NCBI GenBank assembly: GCA_031362155.1
Contig: JANLRZ010000206.1
Span: 21,992 to 85,991 of the forward strand
Reading direction: 5' to 3'
Length of the DNA: 64,000 nucleotides
DNA from: JAENVU01 sp031362155
GTDB taxonomy: Bacteria; Actinomycetota; Acidimicrobiia; IMCC26256; JAENVU01
Numbering within the stretch: position 1 is the stretch's first letter; each line of letters opens with the position of its first letter. The notes under the pieces were generated by a model. It saw only the letters and a program-made list of their open reading frames with translations, did no database searches and was not told the origin of the DNA. Position numbers and translations under genes: made by a program. Below, one piece after another: positions 24,558-32,234 of this stretch.

Positions 24558-26627
24558 TCAGTCGCGGTTCTCCGGCGGGATCGAAGCGCGACACGCCCTC
24601 CCCCGGCACCCGTCGGACACCGAACCGTTGGACTTCCAGAACTCGCTCTTCATCGTGCGCACACGCGGGATGTTCGGAGTGTCATCGTGAGGATCGTGGC
24701 CCTCCCGGGGCGGCACGTTCGGTGCCGGCGACCGTGGCGAGCCGGTGTCCCACAGCCAGTAGGACGAACCCGAGAACGGATACCGCGAAATGGTGTCGAG
24801 CATGGCCTCGGGCCGGCGCTGGACCAACCGACCGGGTCGGGCGATCGGAGTGTGCGCCGAAGCTCCAATCGTGGCTGCCTCGACCCGGAGGCTGAACTCG
24901 CTCACCTGATGGTCACCCACCGCCCCGATCAACATCACCCGGTGACGCGGCGTCTTCGGCAACGGATCCGTCGTCATGTGGTTCGCGTAGCCGTTGGCCT
25001 CGCCGCGATCCCACAACAATTGCGCCACCTCGAGACCGATCACGCGGTCCTGGCGCGCCGGATACGAGGGCCGCATCACGTTGAGGTACTCGTCGAAGTC
25101 GACGCTGCGGTCGAGCAGGATCGAATAGTTCATCCCGGCCTCGGCGAGCACGGACCGGGTGAAGTCGGTCGCGACTGCAGTCAGTGCGCCGCCCAGGATC
25201 GCGCCCTGGCTATTACCGTCGTAATAGAGCGCGCGCCGGTCGATCGCGGGTCGGCCATCGACTTGGAACGCGGCATTCGCCGAGAACCCCTGGGGGTGGA
25301 CCATGGCCCGGCCCAGGAAGAGGAACGCCAGGATCCCCTGGTGCAGCCGGTCGGCGAGCGACGGGAACTTCGACAGATCCTGGAGGATCGCCGCGGCGTT
25401 GCCGATGTCGTCCTCGGCCATTCCGTACCAGTCGGTGGCGCAATAGGCGATGTTGTGGTCGGCGGCCATCCGCTGCGTGAGGCTGCCGTTGACCTCGGAC
25501 TGATCGCCGAGCAACCCGTGCCCGTAGAGCGCGAGCCGCGAGGGAGTCGCGGTGGTCGACTCGGGCAGATTGCACGTGTAGCGCGCCGTGAAGGTTCCGG
25601 GCTGGCGTTGGGGGACTCCCTCGTCGTCCAACACCAACCGGCCGCCGGGCGCGCCGCCGTCGGTGAGGTAGAGCGGCATCTCGATGGTGCCTTCGATCCT
25701 GCGCGCGAAGAATTCGCTCGGCCGTTCGGTCACGGTATCGACGGTGACGCTCGGCGCCGCCGAACCGAGCGAGCCGAAGGCGTCGTCACGGATCGATAGC
25801 ATCCGACCGGTCAGGCTCTGCGTGCTCGCGACGGTGAAGTCCCATGCGAGCTGCAGGCTCCCGCGGCGCACTCCCGCGCGGGTGAGGCTCGCGAACACGC
25901 GATTCATGCGCGGTCGTCGAGACTCGAAGGTCGCGTTCGTCGTGCGCTGCCCGTCGCGGTACGCGGCGAAGGCGGCCGTGGCCCGAATCCGTCGACCCCG
26001 AGCGTCACGAAGGTTGCGCAGGCCGACCACGATGCGATGGCCATCGGCGAAGTTGCGCGCCGGGTGCACCATCAGGAGCGGCGGTTCCCCCGGGTCGGGC
26101 TGGGCATCGAGCTCGGCCCAGAACGGATGCCGCTCCCCCGTCGTCGCATCGATGAGCACGACGCTGGCATCCGGCGCGAGTGACTGTTTCCAATCCCGGA
26201 TCGACGGAAGCCGGGACCGGGCGGCATCGAGCCGGGGGATCTGGGCCAGCAGCGTCGAGCCGGGGCTCCACCCGTCGGCTCGGTTCTGATCGGTCACGTC
26301 GATACGCACGCCCGCCGTGTTGGCCGGCATCGAGGCCGAATCCAGCGCGAGCCGGCGGCCGGTCGGGGTGTCCGGGTCGGCCTTCGTGAAGGTGTCGTTC
26401 GGCAGCGGGAGCAGACACCCACGACCGATCGGATCACAACGCGAGGTCGTCGCCGGATCGACGCCCAAACGATCGAGCGCCACCGGCGCAGCATCGGCCT
26501 GCGGGAGGTGGGCGCGCCCAGCCGACGAGTGGAGCGCCGCCCACGCGCTCGCGGACGCGCTCGTCAGTACCCCGACGACGACGATCAGGCTGAGCCAGCC
26601 CCGACCATCGCTTCTCGCCTGTTTCAT
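24558..26627 (-). CDS. large secreted alpha/beta-hydrolase-like protein
   Basis: A 689-residue exported protein with an N-terminal signal or anchor (LSLIVVVGVLTSASASAWA). The N-terminal half is an unrecognised domain that opens CDPIGRGCLLPLPND. The second half looks like an alpha/beta hydrolase: ALYGHGLLGD (oxyanion strand), a nucleophile-elbow-like GNSQG in YYDGNSQGAILGG, and a candidate catalytic His in VGDHQVSEFS. A central IAYCATDWYGMAEDD segment matches similar uncharacterised secreted hydrolases. A possible -10, TAGACC, ends 7 nt before the ATG but lacks the final T. It lies 117 bp downstream of the PI-PLC-like gene on the same strand. Esterase or lipase activity is inferred. Confidence 0.75.
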   Translation of the reverse strand: MKQARSDGRGWLSLIVVVGVLTSASASAWAALHSSAGRAHLPQADAAPVALDRLGVDPATTSRCDPIGRGCLLPLPNDTFTKADPDTPTGRRLALDSASMPANTAGVRIDVTDQNRADGWSPGSTLLAQIPRLDAARSRLPSIRDWKQSLAPDASVVLIDATTGERHPFWAELDAQPDPGEPPLLMVHPARNFADGHRIVVGLRNLRDARGRRIRATAAFAAYRDGQRTTNATFESRRPRMNRVFASLTRAGVRRGSLQLAWDFTVASTQSLTGRMLSIRDDAFGSLGSAAPSVTVDTVTERPSEFFARRIEGTIEMPLYLTDGGAPGGRLVLDDEGVPQRQPGTFTARYTCNLPESTTATPSRLALYGHGLLGDQSEVNGSLTQRMAADHNIAYCATDWYGMAEDDIGNAAAILQDLSKFPSLADRLHQGILAFLFLGRAMVHPQGFSANAAFQVDGRPAIDRRALYYDGNSQGAILGGALTAVATDFTRSVLAEAGMNYSILLDRSVDFDEYLNVMRPSYPARQDRVIGLEVAQLLWDRGEANGYANHMTTDPLPKTPRHRVMLIGAVGDHQVSEFSLRVEAATIGASAHTPIARPGRLVQRRPEAMLDTISRYPFSGSSYWLWDTGSPRSPAPNVPPREGHDPHDDTPNIPRVRTMKSEFWKSNGSVSDGCRGRACRASIPPENRD

Positions 26628-26664
26628 GGTTCGTGGTCTACCAGGACCACGCCACGACGCGCTG

Positions 26665-26698
26665 GGGTTCGGGCGCTGGGTTCGGGCGCCGGGGTTCG
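26665..26698. repeat. short tandem repeat in intergenic DNA
   Basis: GGGTTCGGGCGCT and GGGTTCGGGCGCC lie head to tail (13 bp each), followed by a partial GGGGTTCG. It sits between the hydrolase and PI-PLC-like genes. Probably simple-sequence expansion. Confidence 0.5.
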
Positions 26699-26744
26699 AC
26701 GCGGGTGTTCGGCGCCATCCGCGATCGCGGGTCTGACCCCAGCG

Positions 26745-28022
26745 CTACGGCAGCGACTCGACGAGGTCCGAGGTGCACCAACTCGGCGAGTTGACCGGGT
26801 TGCAGCGCGCCGGGGTGCCGCCGGGGATCTGCACGAAGTACTCGGTGCCGAAGGCACGACCGGGCACGACGTAGTCGGTACTCACCCATTGCGCCGCCGA
26901 CGCCAGCGCCGCCTCCCGGGTCGTGGTGTCGTTGATCCGCGCCTCGTGCGTGTCGGCATCGGTCCGGGTACGAATTACATAGCCCTGCGCCACGAGCGAC
27001 TGGATGTCGGCGAGGCTGCCCTTGGCATCGTTGCGCTTGACGAACGCGGCGTCGTCGTCACCGGGGTTCGCGTTGGTGAAGAGCACCCGACCAGCTAGGC
27101 CCGGGTGACCGGCTCGATACCACGACCGCAACGTGCCGCCGTTGTCCATCATGAACATCACCTGGCCGCGCACGGCGTTGATCTCGGGCCAGCCGTCGAT
27201 GGAGATGGCTTGGGGCAAGGTCGCGTGGTGGCGGCGCAGATCGTCCGGCGTGAACATCCGGTCCTCAGTGAACACCGAACGCAGCGCCGCATCGAGTGGG
27301 TCGAGATCGGCGGGAGTCCAGTTGTGGTACGGGAGACCGCCGACGTTGAAGTCGTTGTTCTTCAGTTCCAGCAGGATCGCGAGAGGGACGTGCTGCGGAT
27401 GCGCGTCCGACCACGTGCGGATGGTGGCCAGGCAGTCGAGCAACGCCCGGCACGTGGTTCCCTCGTCGATTCCCTGGATGTGCCCGACGCTGAAGGTGCC
27501 GTCGTTGTTCGCGTTGATGTCGAGTTCGAACTGGCGCACGCCTTGGTCTTGGAGTTGCACGTCGAGCGGATCCTCGAAGTACTGCAAGACCTCGATCGCG
27601 TCCAGTCCCGGCGTGGGGTAGGTGTGGTAGCTGTTGTGAGAACCCAGCGCCTGGATCTGGTTCAGACGGATCCCGCCGGTGAAGTACCCGATCCCTCGGC
27701 GCTTCTCGTCGCCGATCCGACTGCGCACCCAGAACGAGTGCGTGCCCGGTCCGGCCGTACCCACGTCGAAGGTGAACGTGAACGGCAAGGTCGCACTGCT
27801 GGCCACGAACGGACCGGCTTTGCTGTCGAGCTGCACCGTGGTGTTCGCGGCGGTGCCGGCGGGCAGGTCCGGCGCGCTCACCGTGACCGTGCGAGCGCCC
27901 TGCGCGCCCGGCGGGCTGACGCGAACCTCGAGGACCGGTCCGTACCCGGGGCGAGGTGCGAGCCATTGACACCCTGCGCCCACCATTGCGAGCACGGCTA
28001 CGACTGCAATTCGCTTCAGCAT
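26745..28022 (-). CDS. PI-PLC-like phosphodiesterase lipoprotein
   Basis: A 425-residue lipoprotein: lipobox VGAGC near residue 18. An Ig-like domain of about 100 residues follows. A TIM-barrel of the Ca2+-dependent PI-PLC (PLC-like phosphodiesterase) family then starts at LGSHNSYH. The two catalytic His are the one in GSHNSYH and the one in VGHIQGID. ELDINANND and LLELKNND supply acidic metal ligands. It would hydrolyse a phosphodiester in a lipid or glycerophosphodiester at the cell surface. The start at ATG 28022 removes a non-homologous upstream extension and gives the lipobox its normal position. The true substrate, phosphatidylinositol or another lipid, is unknown. Confidence 0.85.
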   Translation of the reverse strand: MLKRIAVVAVLAMVGAGCQWLAPRPGYGPVLEVRVSPPGAQGARTVTVSAPDLPAGTAANTTVQLDSKAGPFVASSATLPFTFTFDVGTAGPGTHSFWVRSRIGDEKRRGIGYFTGGIRLNQIQALGSHNSYHTYPTPGLDAIEVLQYFEDPLDVQLQDQGVRQFELDINANNDGTFSVGHIQGIDEGTTCRALLDCLATIRTWSDAHPQHVPLAILLELKNNDFNVGGLPYHNWTPADLDPLDAALRSVFTEDRMFTPDDLRRHHATLPQAISIDGWPEINAVRGQVMFMMDNGGTLRSWYRAGHPGLAGRVLFTNANPGDDDAAFVKRNDAKGSLADIQSLVAQGYVIRTRTDADTHEARINDTTTREAALASAAQWVSTDYVVPGRAFGTEYFVQIPGGTPARCNPVNSPSWCTSDLVESLP

Positions 28023-28087
28023 GACCCCAACGCCTCCCCAGGTGTCCGGAAGGTCCGGATTGTAGGCGCGCGATGTGACCACCGGTT

Positions 28088-28726
28088 TCAGGCGTCGACG
28101 ATGCGGCTGCTCTCGATGGCCGCGCGCAGGCGCTGGGCCACCAACGCGTTGGTGAGATCGCCCCGCGTCCGTTCGATGACCGCGCGCAACGCGTCGGTCG
28201 TGCGCCGTAGTCCCCCGGTGATCGCATCCGGGTAGTCGACGGTGACGAGGAGTGCGTAGACCTCGTCCATCACGCCCAGGAGCTCTTCGGCACGACTCAC
28301 ACGGTCGGCACGCAGGCAATCCAGTATGTGTCGACGGAGTTCGCTGGCCGCTTCGGCCATGCCGTTGAGGTAGGCCGCGGTCTCCACGTGGATCGTCTCG
28401 GCCGCGGGCAGCGGATCGCCACGGACGAACGCCAGAGTCAGGTGCGCCTCGGCGAACTCCTTCTTGGCATCGTGCAGGTAGCCGCCGTGACGCACGTCGC
28501 GTTGGTCGGCCACGGCCAGATCGGCCCGGGCCAGGTGGTCGCCCGCTTCGGCGATGAGCTCCTCGGCCCGCGCGAACTCTTCGCGTTGCACGGCGCGAAT
28601 TGCCGCCGCACAACACTGGATGGCGAGTCGGCAGGCGCCGAGCGTGACTTCGCGGGCTTGATGCTTGGCGTCGAGAATCGGCCGAGCGGTGTCGGCGATC
28701 TCGGCGATCTCGGATCGGCGATCCAT
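28088..28726 (-). CDS. translin family protein
   Basis: A 212-residue all-alpha protein. It fits the translin/TRAX family as found in archaea and some bacteria: a long helical start (KHQAREVTLGACRLAIQCCAAAIRAVQ), an acidic mid-region, HDAKKEFAEAHLTLAFV, then YLNGMAEAASELRRHILDCL, which matches the translin segment YLxGxADLxGELxR. Translin binds RNA or DNA as an octamer; its TRAX partner is a nuclease. Whether this one has the acidic nuclease residues of TRAX needs an alignment (candidates are E and D in KKEFAEAH and MDEVYALL). It follows the GlpR/SepX-like gene by 18 bp on the same strand, so co-expression is likely. No ribosome site is clear. Confidence 0.7.
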   Translation of the reverse strand: MDRRSEIAEIADTARPILDAKHQAREVTLGACRLAIQCCAAAIRAVQREEFARAEELIAEAGDHLARADLAVADQRDVRHGGYLHDAKKEFAEAHLTLAFVRGDPLPAAETIHVETAAYLNGMAEAASELRRHILDCLRADRVSRAEELLGVMDEVYALLVTVDYPDAITGGLRRTTDALRAVIERTRGDLTNALVAQRLRAAIESSRIVDA

Positions 28727-28744
28727 GACCGCGTGTCGAAACCG

Positions 28745-29257
28745 CTAGGAGTTGACGCTGCTGCGGTGCAGCACGAGCGCCCGCGGCTGGACCGATGGTC
28801 CCGGCAGGAAATGCACCTTGGCGCGGCGCTCATCGGCCCGACGCCGGATCGAGATCAACAGCCCCACGTAGGCCACCAACAACCCTGTGGCAACGAGATT
28901 GACCATCCACATGAGGGTGCTGCCGACCACCACGGCGAGCACCAGCGTTCCGAGCGCGGCCACGGCGAACACCATGAGTGCGTCGCGTCGGCGACGCTGG
29001 GCCACTGGCGACATCGGCAATCCGGGCGTGGCACCCGCGGGTGCGCCAAACGCGGTCGGCTGGCGGGGAAGGTTGGGCATCGAGCTGCGGGCCGACGGCC
29101 GGCTCGGGAAGTGGCCCGTGGCCCGACCGACCATCGAGACGCGCTTGGAGAAGGCTCCGATAGAGCTTCGGCCACCGCCTGAACGGCGACGCTGCACGGA
29201 CGGCCAGATGAAGAACGCCGCCCACAGCACTGCGAGGATCACGAGGATGATCGTCAA
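28745..29257 (-). CDS. GlpR/SepX-like membrane protein
   Basis: A 170-residue protein. It has one N-terminal membrane helix (IILVILAVLWAAFFIWP) followed by QRRRSGGG and GAFSKRVSMVGR. A proline/alanine-rich cytoplasmic linker leads to RRRR and two more helices (LMVFAVAALGTLVLAVVV; MWMVNLVATGLLVAYVGLLI), ending in a basic tail. This matches GlpR of corynebacteria and SepX of Streptomyces: a helix-FS-R-L motif at the front, two helices at the back. In those organisms it recruits the gephyrin-like MoeA (Glp) to the divisome. moeA, moaA, moaC and galU lie within 6 kb here, as in the conserved neighbourhood. The start is TTG 29257 with a GGGAG that is rather close, so the start is uncertain. Confidence 0.72.
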   Translation of the reverse strand: MTIILVILAVLWAAFFIWPSVQRRRSGGGRSSIGAFSKRVSMVGRATGHFPSRPSARSSMPNLPRQPTAFGAPAGATPGLPMSPVAQRRRRDALMVFAVAALGTLVLAVVVGSTLMWMVNLVATGLLVAYVGLLISIRRRADERRAKVHFLPGPSVQPRALVLHRSSVNS

Positions 29258-29423
29258 AGCTCCCGGTCGCTTTCCGTGTCGCGGACGCTAACAAGCAGGA
29301 AACACTGGGCGGTGGATACCACCGACGGGCTCCGGCTGAGGTGCACCGGACCCTAGACGGGTCGAACCGGACGAGTCGAGCCGCGAAGCAAACAGACGTT
29401 CGGTGTTCGGTGCTGCGCTGGGG

Positions 29424-29924
29424 TCAGAGGGCGAATTCGTCGCCGTCGCGCCCGGGCCGGCGGTAGGTGCCGGAACGGCCGCCGGTCTTCTCCCAGAGGG
29501 CTAAATCGCCAATGGTCATGGCCCGATCGACCGACTTGCACATGTCGTAGATGGTCAGGGCCGCGACCGCACAGGCGTGCAGGGCCTCCATCTCGACGCC
29601 GGTGCGGTCCACCGTGTCGACCTGGGCCTCGACCTCCACGTGGAGTTCCTCGAGCCGGAAGTTGACGAAGACCGAACCCACCAACAGGGGGTGACAGAGG
29701 GGCAGCATCATGGCCGTCTGCTTCGCCGCCTGGATGCCCGCCACGCGGGCGACTGCGAGCACGTCGCCCTTGGTAATGGCTCCGGTGGCGATCTTGGACG
29801 CCGTCTCGGGCTCCATGTACACCCGACACCGGGCGATCGCCCGCCGGTGCGAGGGGTCCTTGGCGGTCACGTCCACCATCCGCGCGCGCCCGAGCGGATC
29901 CAAATGCGTGAACTCAGAAGCCAT
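29424..29924 (-). CDS. moaC: cyclic pyranopterin monophosphate synthase
   Basis: A 166-residue MoaC, of normal length. The conserved blocks are ALARVAGI-type KGDVLAVARVAGIQ, KQTAMMLPLCHPLL (active-site Lys and His) and DRTGVEMEALHACAVAALTIYDMCK. It works after MoaA to make cyclic pyranopterin monophosphate, the first stable intermediate of molybdenum cofactor. The start is ATG 29924 with a promoter hexamer seven bases upstream and no ribosome site; a longer frame to 29978 is unlikely. It is transcribed in the same direction as moaA, 103 bp downstream of it. Confidence 0.95.
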   Translation of the reverse strand: MASEFTHLDPLGRARMVDVTAKDPSHRRAIARCRVYMEPETASKIATGAITKGDVLAVARVAGIQAAKQTAMMLPLCHPLLVGSVFVNFRLEELHVEVEAQVDTVDRTGVEMEALHACAVAALTIYDMCKSVDRAMTIGDLALWEKTGGRSGTYRRPGRDGDEFAL

Positions 29925-29931
29925 CGGAAAC

Positions 29932-29937
29932 AGCTTA
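29932..29937 (-). promoter_or_regulatory. -10 hexamer TAAGCT, leaderless start
   Basis: TAAGCT (reverse strand) ends 7 nt before the ATG of moaC. So moaC appears to have its own promoter rather than only reading from moaA. Confidence 0.6.
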
Positions 29938-30027
29938 GAAGCTGAGGTGCCTCGCCCCGACCTTCCGCCAGGAGTCACGGACGGATTGATCAGTCCGGCA
30001 ACGAACCTCCCGGCACCTCAGGATGTG

Positions 30028-31026
30028 TCAGCCCCCGATTTGGCTCATGGAGCGGTCCGGGCGGATGAAGTTGACCGCACCGATGTTGTGACCGGCCCAC
30101 TTGGTTCCGACGGCTTGACTGATCGCCGCGGCCAGTTCGTCGTCGGTGCCACCGTCGCGCAGGACCATCCGCAGGTCGGTCTCGTCGAGTGCGAAGAGGC
30201 AGGTGCGGAACTTGCCTTCGGCGGTGATCCGGACCCGGTCGCAGCTCTCGCAGAACGGTTCGGTCACGCTGGGGATCACCCCGACATCGCCGATGCCGTC
30301 GCGGTACCGATACCGGGCGGCGGGCTCGACGTGGGCGGCGTCGGCGTGGGTCTGCTCCAGGGGGAACACCGCATCGATGCGCTCGAGCATCTCGGTCGCC
30401 GAGACCACCTGGTCCATCCGCCACTCGGCCGGCGCGTCGAGCGGCATGAACTCGATGAAGCGGATGCCGACGCCTTTGTCCCGTCCGAATGCGGCGAGGT
30501 CGACGATCTCGTCGTCGTTCACATCCCGGATCACCACGCAGTTGACTTTCACCGGGCCCAGACCAGCGTCGAGTGCGGCGTCGATCCCGGCAAGGGTGCG
30601 ATCGAGTTCGTCCCGGCGGGTCAGCGCAAGAAAGGTCTCACGCTTGAGGCTGTCGAGCGAGACGTTGACCCGATTGAGCCCGGCGGCCTTGAGGTCGACC
30701 GCCATGTCGGGGAGCTTGACGCCGTTGGTGGTCATGGCCAGGTCCACGCCGAGCGGAGCGAGCATCTCGAAGAGTCGGGCGAGTCCGTGACGGAGAGTGG
30801 GCTCCCCACCGGTGATACGGATGCCGTCGAACCCCCATCGCTCCACACACACGCCCGCGATCCGGGCCAGTTCTTCGTAGGTGAGCAGTTCGGAGCGGTC
30901 GAGCCACTGGAGCCCGGCTTCGGGCATGCAGTAGGTACAGCGGAAATTGCAGCGATCGGTAACCGACAGGCGCAGGTCCCGGACCCGACGTGCAAACGGG
31001 TCGACGAGTGGTGTCGGGTTGGTCAC
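30028..31026 (-). CDS. moaA: GTP 3',8-cyclase
   Basis: A radical-SAM enzyme of about 332 residues that starts molybdenum-cofactor synthesis from GTP. The N-terminal [4Fe-4S] cluster is C26-x3-C30-x2-C33 (CNFRCTYC). The C-terminal cluster is CESCDRVRITAEGKFRTC, and the protein ends in the required Gly-Gly. ITGGEPTLR carries the SAM-binding GGE motif. I start it at GTG 31026 because TACCCT ends six bases upstream; the longest frame would begin at 31044. It pairs with MoaC (29424) and MoeA (32228) in the same pathway. The MoaB/MogA and MoaD/MoaE genes are not in this window. Confidence 0.96.
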   Translation of the reverse strand: MTNPTPLVDPFARRVRDLRLSVTDRCNFRCTYCMPEAGLQWLDRSELLTYEELARIAGVCVERWGFDGIRITGGEPTLRHGLARLFEMLAPLGVDLAMTTNGVKLPDMAVDLKAAGLNRVNVSLDSLKRETFLALTRRDELDRTLAGIDAALDAGLGPVKVNCVVIRDVNDDEIVDLAAFGRDKGVGIRFIEFMPLDAPAEWRMDQVVSATEMLERIDAVFPLEQTHADAAHVEPAARYRYRDGIGDVGVIPSVTEPFCESCDRVRITAEGKFRTCLFALDETDLRMVLRDGGTDDELAAAISQAVGTKWAGHNIGAVNFIRPDRSMSQIGG

Positions 31027-31032
31027 AGGCCC

Positions 31033-31038
31033 AGGGTA
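31033..31038 (-). promoter_or_regulatory. -10 hexamer TACCCT, leaderless start
   Basis: TACCCT (reverse strand) ends 6 nt before the GTG of moaA at 31026. Confidence 0.5.
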
Positions 31039-31182
31039 GGTCACGGTTCGGCCCCGGTCCCCGTCGAATCTCCCCAGCTTTGATGACCACGCTGGGTCGT
31101 CCGAACCATTCCATGTACGCGCGGAGAGTGATTACATACGGGACGTTCCACGCACTGCTCGGGAGGCAGGTGCATCGGAACC

Positions 31183-31301
31183 TTGACAGATTGACCAGGT
31201 CACACCTCGGGGAGGCGTTGATCCGCAAGCGTCCATATGGTCGCAGCAGCTTGCGGGGAGCCAGTGCGAAACCGGCCCCACCCAAACGGGGCCGGTCTTT
31301 T
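31183..31301 (+). ncRNA. candidate structured RNA or leader with terminator
   Basis: Between moaA and the secreted gene at 31330 lies a 303-bp gap with strong structure. TTGACA at 31183 could be a -35 element, though no matching -10 is seen. Small stems follow (CCTC-GGG-GAGG at about 31205-31215), then an 8-bp perfect stem CCGCAAGC/GCTTGCGG (about 31221-31254). The segment ends in an intrinsic terminator at 31271-31301. I compared it by eye with SRP RNA and with the c-di-AMP and cobalamin riboswitches; none matches well. It could be a small RNA, or an attenuator for the downstream gene. Confidence is low for function, higher for the fold. Confidence 0.4.
31271..31301 (+). terminator. intrinsic terminator upstream of secreted gene
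   Basis: ACCGGCCCC and GGGGCCGGT form a perfect 9-bp stem around ACCCAAAC, followed by CTTTTC. It sits 29 bp ahead of the start codon at 31330, so it would stop any transcript entering from upstream unless it is an attenuator. Confidence 0.7.
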
Positions 31302-31329
31302 CGTAGAACCAACGACCCGAGGTTTTCTC

Positions 31330-32073
31330 TTGCGACTGCCTTCCCACCGGGCTCACCGATTTGCCGCTGCCGCACTCGTTGCCGGCTTCGGTGCGGTGCT
31401 GCTCCCAGGTACTGCCGGCGCCACGACCACGCCTCTCACCATCGTCGTCTCCGGCAACGGACCCGCATTCGGTGCCGAGGTCGTGGTGACATGCGAGAGC
31501 GCGCCCGTCCCGAGCACGGGCGGAGTCGACATCGGCGGCGCAGCACGCGCCGAGCGCCACACGGTGGCTGTGGCCGAACACGGCGACGCCACCCTCCAGA
31601 TCTCTGACCTCACCGACGGCACTGCCTGTTCAGTTACCGCGTCGGGCTTGGGAGCAGCCCTTCTAGATGCGGTTGACGGCGGCGTTGCGCTCGTCGGTTC
31701 GGATGGGCAGGCCAGTGGGGTGGCTGTGACGGTGGATCGGGGGACCCCCGTCACAGCGCACCTCACGTTCAAGATCCCGGTCGTGATTCCCGCGCCGGCA
31801 TCGTCTTCGACGGTGCTGGACGCGACGAACGCGACCGGTTCGGGCAGCGCGGCTTCACTACCGCCTGCGCTGCCAGGGAGTGATGGTGCAGCATCCGCCG
31901 CAGCACCCGTCGCACTCGCAGCCGCTCGGTCGACGACAACGGCGTCGTCGGCCGCGCTGCCCGATCCATCTGGTACCGGAACTGCGCTCGTCATCGCCAG
32001 CATCGGTGTCCTCATCTGCGGAGCTGCGGCCTACGCGCTCACACTCACCCGACGGGAGCCACGCGCTCACTGA
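31330..32073 (+). CDS. secreted protein with C-terminal membrane anchor
   Basis: A 247-residue exported protein. I start it at TTG 31330, seven bases after GAGG; the longer frame from 31237 would run through the terminator. It has a signal peptide (RFAAAALVAGFGAVLLPGTAGA). The mature region of about 110 residues is Thr/Val-rich and has two Cys (VTCES, GTACSV). A Ser/Ala/Thr-rich stalk (residues about 160-210) follows. The C-terminal helix ALVIASIGVLICGAAAYAL with a basic tail RREPRAH fits a sorting-like or membrane-anchored surface protein, but no LPxTG is seen (LPDPSGTG precedes the helix). The domain is unrecognised. Convergent with moeA. Confidence 0.7.
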   Translation: MRLPSHRAHRFAAAALVAGFGAVLLPGTAGATTTPLTIVVSGNGPAFGAEVVVTCESAPVPSTGGVDIGGAARAERHTVAVAEHGDATLQISDLTDGTACSVTASGLGAALLDAVDGGVALVGSDGQASGVAVTVDRGTPVTAHLTFKIPVVIPAPASSSTVLDATNATGSGSAASLPPALPGSDGAASAAAPVALAAARSTTTASSAALPDPSGTGTALVIASIGVLICGAAAYALTLTRREPRAH

Positions 32074-32111
32074 GCCGGCCCTTCAGCTCCATCCAGATCG
32101 TGCGGGAGGCC

Positions 32112-32141
32112 AAGTGCCCGGGGGTTCGCCCTCGGGCACTT
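32112..32141. terminator. hairpin between convergent genes
   Basis: AAGTGCCCG and CGGGCACTT pair over nine bases around a 12-nt loop. It lies 38 bp after the secreted gene stop. There is no strong U-tract on either strand, but the stem is stable and position favours termination. Confidence 0.55.
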
Positions 32142-32159
32142 CCGCGCCCCGGCCCCTCG

Positions 32160-32207
32160 AACTTGCGTCAATAACCCTCGCGATCGGAAGGGTTATTGTC
32201 GCAAGTT
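32160..32207. repeat. large near-perfect inverted repeat
   Basis: AACTTGCG-TC-AATAACCCT on the left pairs with AGGGTTATT-GT-CGCAAGTT on the right, 18 of 19 positions, around a 10-nt loop. It lies between two convergent genes. It is clearly more AT-rich than its surroundings. It may be a bidirectional terminator or a remnant of a small mobile repeat. Confidence 0.7.
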
Positions 32208-32234
32208 CGGGTCAGGTCAAGTTCGGGTTAGGTC
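32203..32234. repeat. 16-bp tandem direct repeat
   Basis: AAGTTCGGGTCAGGTC is followed directly by AAGTTCGGGTTAGGTC (one mismatch). The second copy runs into the moeA stop codon (32228-32230). Confidence 0.7.

Noticed and set aside
24247..24609. Open frame on the minus strand containing a GGVAQPGRAL-type sequence
   Set aside because: It is the translation of tRNA-Ala and its flanks, a known artefact in annotation.
31183..31301. SRP RNA, c-di-AMP or cobalamin riboswitch at this locus
   Set aside because: The conserved cores of these RNAs are not present; only generic stems and a terminator are.
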